From the NCBI GenBank assembly GCA_011037195.1, contig JAAEAF010014484.1, forward strand, positions 103,439-167,438: a stretch of DNA of 64,000 nt, in the 5' to 3' direction. The translations under genes were made by a program, and so were the position numbers. This document shows positions 61,441 to 64,000 of this stretch, one piece after another (the first letter of the stretch is position 1; each line of letters starts with the position of its first letter). This stretch comes from Triatoma infestans. Lineage: Eukaryota > Arthropoda > Insecta > Hemiptera > Reduviidae. The notes beneath the pieces were generated by a model. That model saw only the letters and a program-made list of their open reading frames with translations, searched no databases and had not been told where the DNA came from.

Positions 61441-61540
61441 ATTTTTCGTTATTCATATTCTATTTATGTACACACACAGAGTGAGAGAGAAACACACATA
61501 CAGACCATTTGCTAAAAATATTTTCATGCTACTCAGGGAA

Positions 61541-62799
61541 CAGTAGTGTTATGCTTTAAAGTATCACTTCAGTGTGATATTTGCCACCTAGATAATATCA
61601 ATCACATTGGAAGCGTTTGGTAGAATTCCAAAATTTGAAGAAAATCAGTTAACCGGTTGTACGACTTTTTAGACAAGGATTTTGGAATTTTTTTTAAAAA
61701 CGGCCATAACGATTTCCTTTTAAACTTGGTATGTTAATTTCACAGCTATTTCACCTATTACTTTTATTTGAAACATTAAAAAAAAAAAATTATTGTGGAT
61801 AATTGTGCGGAATTTGTGGCATTAATTTCAAATTGATTCAGTATTTTTTTAGCGCCCTCTGGGGCATAATATAATCATCACTTCTCTAACTGCCAAGATT
61901 AGTAGGTTAGTACTCCATCTTAACCTCTAAATTTATGTTAGGTTAAATACGTTAAATTTGAGTTTGAAGAACATTTGTACAATTGTATTAATGTATCTGA
62001 TATATCTTAATATCATCTGTAGATATGGACAGCAATGCTTAAGTGTCCCGGTCTTGACCTTGGATTTATTTGTTACATTAATATGAGTAGTTCACAGTAT
62101 GTCTCAGCCTCAGTCGACGAAAACTGATCGCTTGTTGGACCTAAAGCTCTCCTGAAAAAAAATTGGTGAGAAACACCCATAACACTTTCTTTTACTATAA
62201 TTCTTATATTTATCTCTATTTTTACTAAATATTTAGTTGCCATCGGTACTATACATTGATGGAACCTTCGTTCATAATGAAATGACACTTTACAGGATAG
62301 CGTACGTCCCAGAGCCACAGAATTTCAAAAATTTTCTCTATAATACTTTCAAACAATGTCAGTAGTTAGTGTACCAAGAAGAGATAGCCATTTAAGAAAC
62401 CATGCTAGTATTATTATCCAGAAAATAGAGCGAAACACTCACACGAATTTTTCTTATTATAATTTACATTGTTTTGACTAACTTTCTTCAAACTTTAAAT
62501 TTTTAATAAATCATATGATTACTAGTCTATCAATTTTTTGAGGGAGCATGACCTTCCAGAAAAAATGTCAAACAAAAAAAATAAGTCTCTGTAAATATAG
62601 TTTAGTATCATGTTTAATAGTTAGTATCCAAGTTTAATGAAAACCACTGGAATCTTGTGAAGAAAAGTCACAGAAAAACGTAATATCATATTTTCAGTTA
62701 ACTGATTTTCTACAAATTCCGAATTTTGGTATCATTTATAATTTTAATTAATATTACAAAGGTATAAAAGTATTTGTTGACCGTTGATTAGTTATATCG
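61541..62799. repeat. Mixed dispersed-repeat fragments
   Basis: A + fragment lies at about 61541-61780 (AGTTAACCGGTTGTACGAC). Minus fragments are near 62160-62210 (GAGAAACACCCATAACACTT) and 62425-62760 (CGAAACACTCACACGAATTT; TTTTCAGTTAACTGATTTTC). No gene is recognised between them. Confidence 0.55.
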
Positions 62800-63195
62800 T
62801 GAAGAAATTTGGTGAGGATCGGTCAAGCCAGAAACATTCAATTATACTAACGTTTTGACAGAGTTTCCTATAACTTTATCAAGGCATTAATGTATAAGAT
62901 AATCGTGAAGATGTGAGAAAGAATTTTTAAACATCTCAAAATTTTTTGCGGAAACATAAAAAAAGAAAATTAAAAGTTACTAGTTTCTTTCTTTTCTGTA
63001 GATGATTTAAAGTTGTATGTGTTTTTTTTCTTTGTTGAATTCTGTAGATGATTTAATTTGTATGTATAAAAATTCTTTTCACATCTTCACGATTATCTAT
63101 ACATTAATGCCTTGATAAAGACAGGAAACTCTGTCGAAACTTGGCACAATTGAATGTTTCTTTTTTGACTGATCCTCCCAAAAAATTTTCATTAC
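62800..63195. mobile_element. Short TIR element (~395 bp) related to the one at 25743
   Basis: The left arm (62800-62929, GTGAAGAAATTTGGTGAGGA start) is the reverse complement of the right arm (63068-63195) over about 125 bp. It includes CAGAGTTTCCT, TTATCAAGG and CGTGAAGATGTGAG. The interior is about 140 bp. The outer ~90 bp of each arm matches the arms of 25743-26794, but the interior differs, so this is a distinct non-autonomous derivative. Confidence 0.78.
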
Positions 63196-64000
63196 CATAC
63201 CAAGATAATAGAGACACCTAATAAATTGAAATGGCACATTCCCTAAAACCGCCTTTTAAATGAATTTTTCCTGAAAAACGTTTCGAATAAAAGTCATAGA
63301 TTTTTTTAATGTTTACAGACATTAGAAATTACAAAGAAAATCGTTGGACTCATTTTCGAGATAATTGCGAAAAAAACTGAAAAATTCATTTAGTAAAGGG
63401 TTATTTCCGGTTGACCGATTTTGAAAAAAATCTTATTGTCGGGTCCGCTGACAGCACATAAACTAAATATCAAGTTTGAACTTTTCTGCGATTATTCTCT
63501 TTTCTGAGAAAGTTGCTGATGTCACACATACAAACCAATTTCTAAAAATCTTCTTTTTTTTTTGGACTCAGGGGACCTCAAAATGTATATTTCCGTGAAA
63601 TCTCTATATCGAAATTAAATCGACTATTCAATAATCGATAATATATCGATAGTCGACTACTCAATATCTTAATTTAAAAAATCTGGTGTGAAACACTCAC
63701 ACAACTTTCTCTTACTTCAATTCTCAAAATTATAATTGACAAATTTTATAGTTTATGTACCAAATTTAATGAAATTCATCGAAAACTGAAAAAAACTGTT
63801 CAGTAAAAGCGCACTTCCGTTTTACTAATTTCTTGGAAACTCGGAATTTTGGCCATCTATTTATTTCTATTTATTTCTAACTAATATAATGAAAGAATTG
63901 TATAATCAACTGTGATAGCACTTTAGAGAAAAACAACCCCACCGCTCCCCTAAAAGTGCCCTTAAATGAATTTTCCCAGAAAAATGTTTTGAATAAAAGT
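63196..64000 (-). repeat. Dispersed CCGGAAGTGC repeat copies, minus orientation
   Basis: Two successive minus units: one with CCGGTTGACCGATTTTG near 63408, another ending GGTGTGAAACACTCACACAA at 63684. The latter has the GCGCACTTCCG and GAATTTTGGCCATCTATTT modules almost identical to the inner right arm (10780-11080). A TCGATAATATATCGATAGTCG palindromic tract lies at 63633-63655. The repeat continues beyond the window. Confidence 0.75.

Overview
Eukaryotic, arthropod (most likely insect) nuclear DNA: AT-rich, with long introns and a dense load of transposable elements. The only host gene I can support is the 5' two thirds of Synaptotagmin 1 on the + strand (coding exons 40237-47536: N-terminus, membrane span, linker and complete C2A domain). 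I read the sequence to 64000 and found no C2B exon, so the last intron seen here is longer than 16.4 kb or the gene is broken.

Layout. 1-3094: old LINE and PIF/Harbinger fragments, including a 5'-truncated Jockey-like insertion with target-site duplication. 3095-16642: a giant inverted repeat, with two near-identical arms of about 6.7 and 6.1 kb around a 677 bp spacer. The outer 5.5 kb of each arm is a tandem array of a roughly 145 bp AT-rich unit carrying a GAGCCGTGAGATGACAT-like core. The inner part holds a decayed fragment of Polinton-type DNA polymerase B and copies of a dispersed repeat. 16643-18676: a LINE reverse transcriptase whose reading frame runs straight out of the inverted-repeat edge. 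19661-24578 (minus): a GC-rich, decayed BEL/Pao retrotransposon (LTR, primer binding site, gag, protease, RT) with a tRNA-derived SINE inserted beside the protease active site. 24580-36250: non-coding DNA with several copies of a dispersed CCGGAAGTGC-containing repeat, one inside a TIR element, plus SINEs and a LINE 3' end. 36250-40236: upstream region of Synaptotagmin 1 with a SINE, an RTE-like LINE 3' end and a small GC-richer block holding a perfect CRE. 40237-64000: Synaptotagmin 1 and its introns, which contain a Jockey-like LINE, a TIR-bounded PIF/Harbinger element, SINEs, a small Helitron, a mariner deletion derivative and a second short TIR element.

Most mobile elements are dead (stops, frameshifts, deletions), but several retain exact boundaries and target-site duplications. 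The most unusual structure is the 13.5 kb inverted repeat. It resembles a foldback element or an inverted duplication, and a transcript through it would form a very long hairpin RNA.
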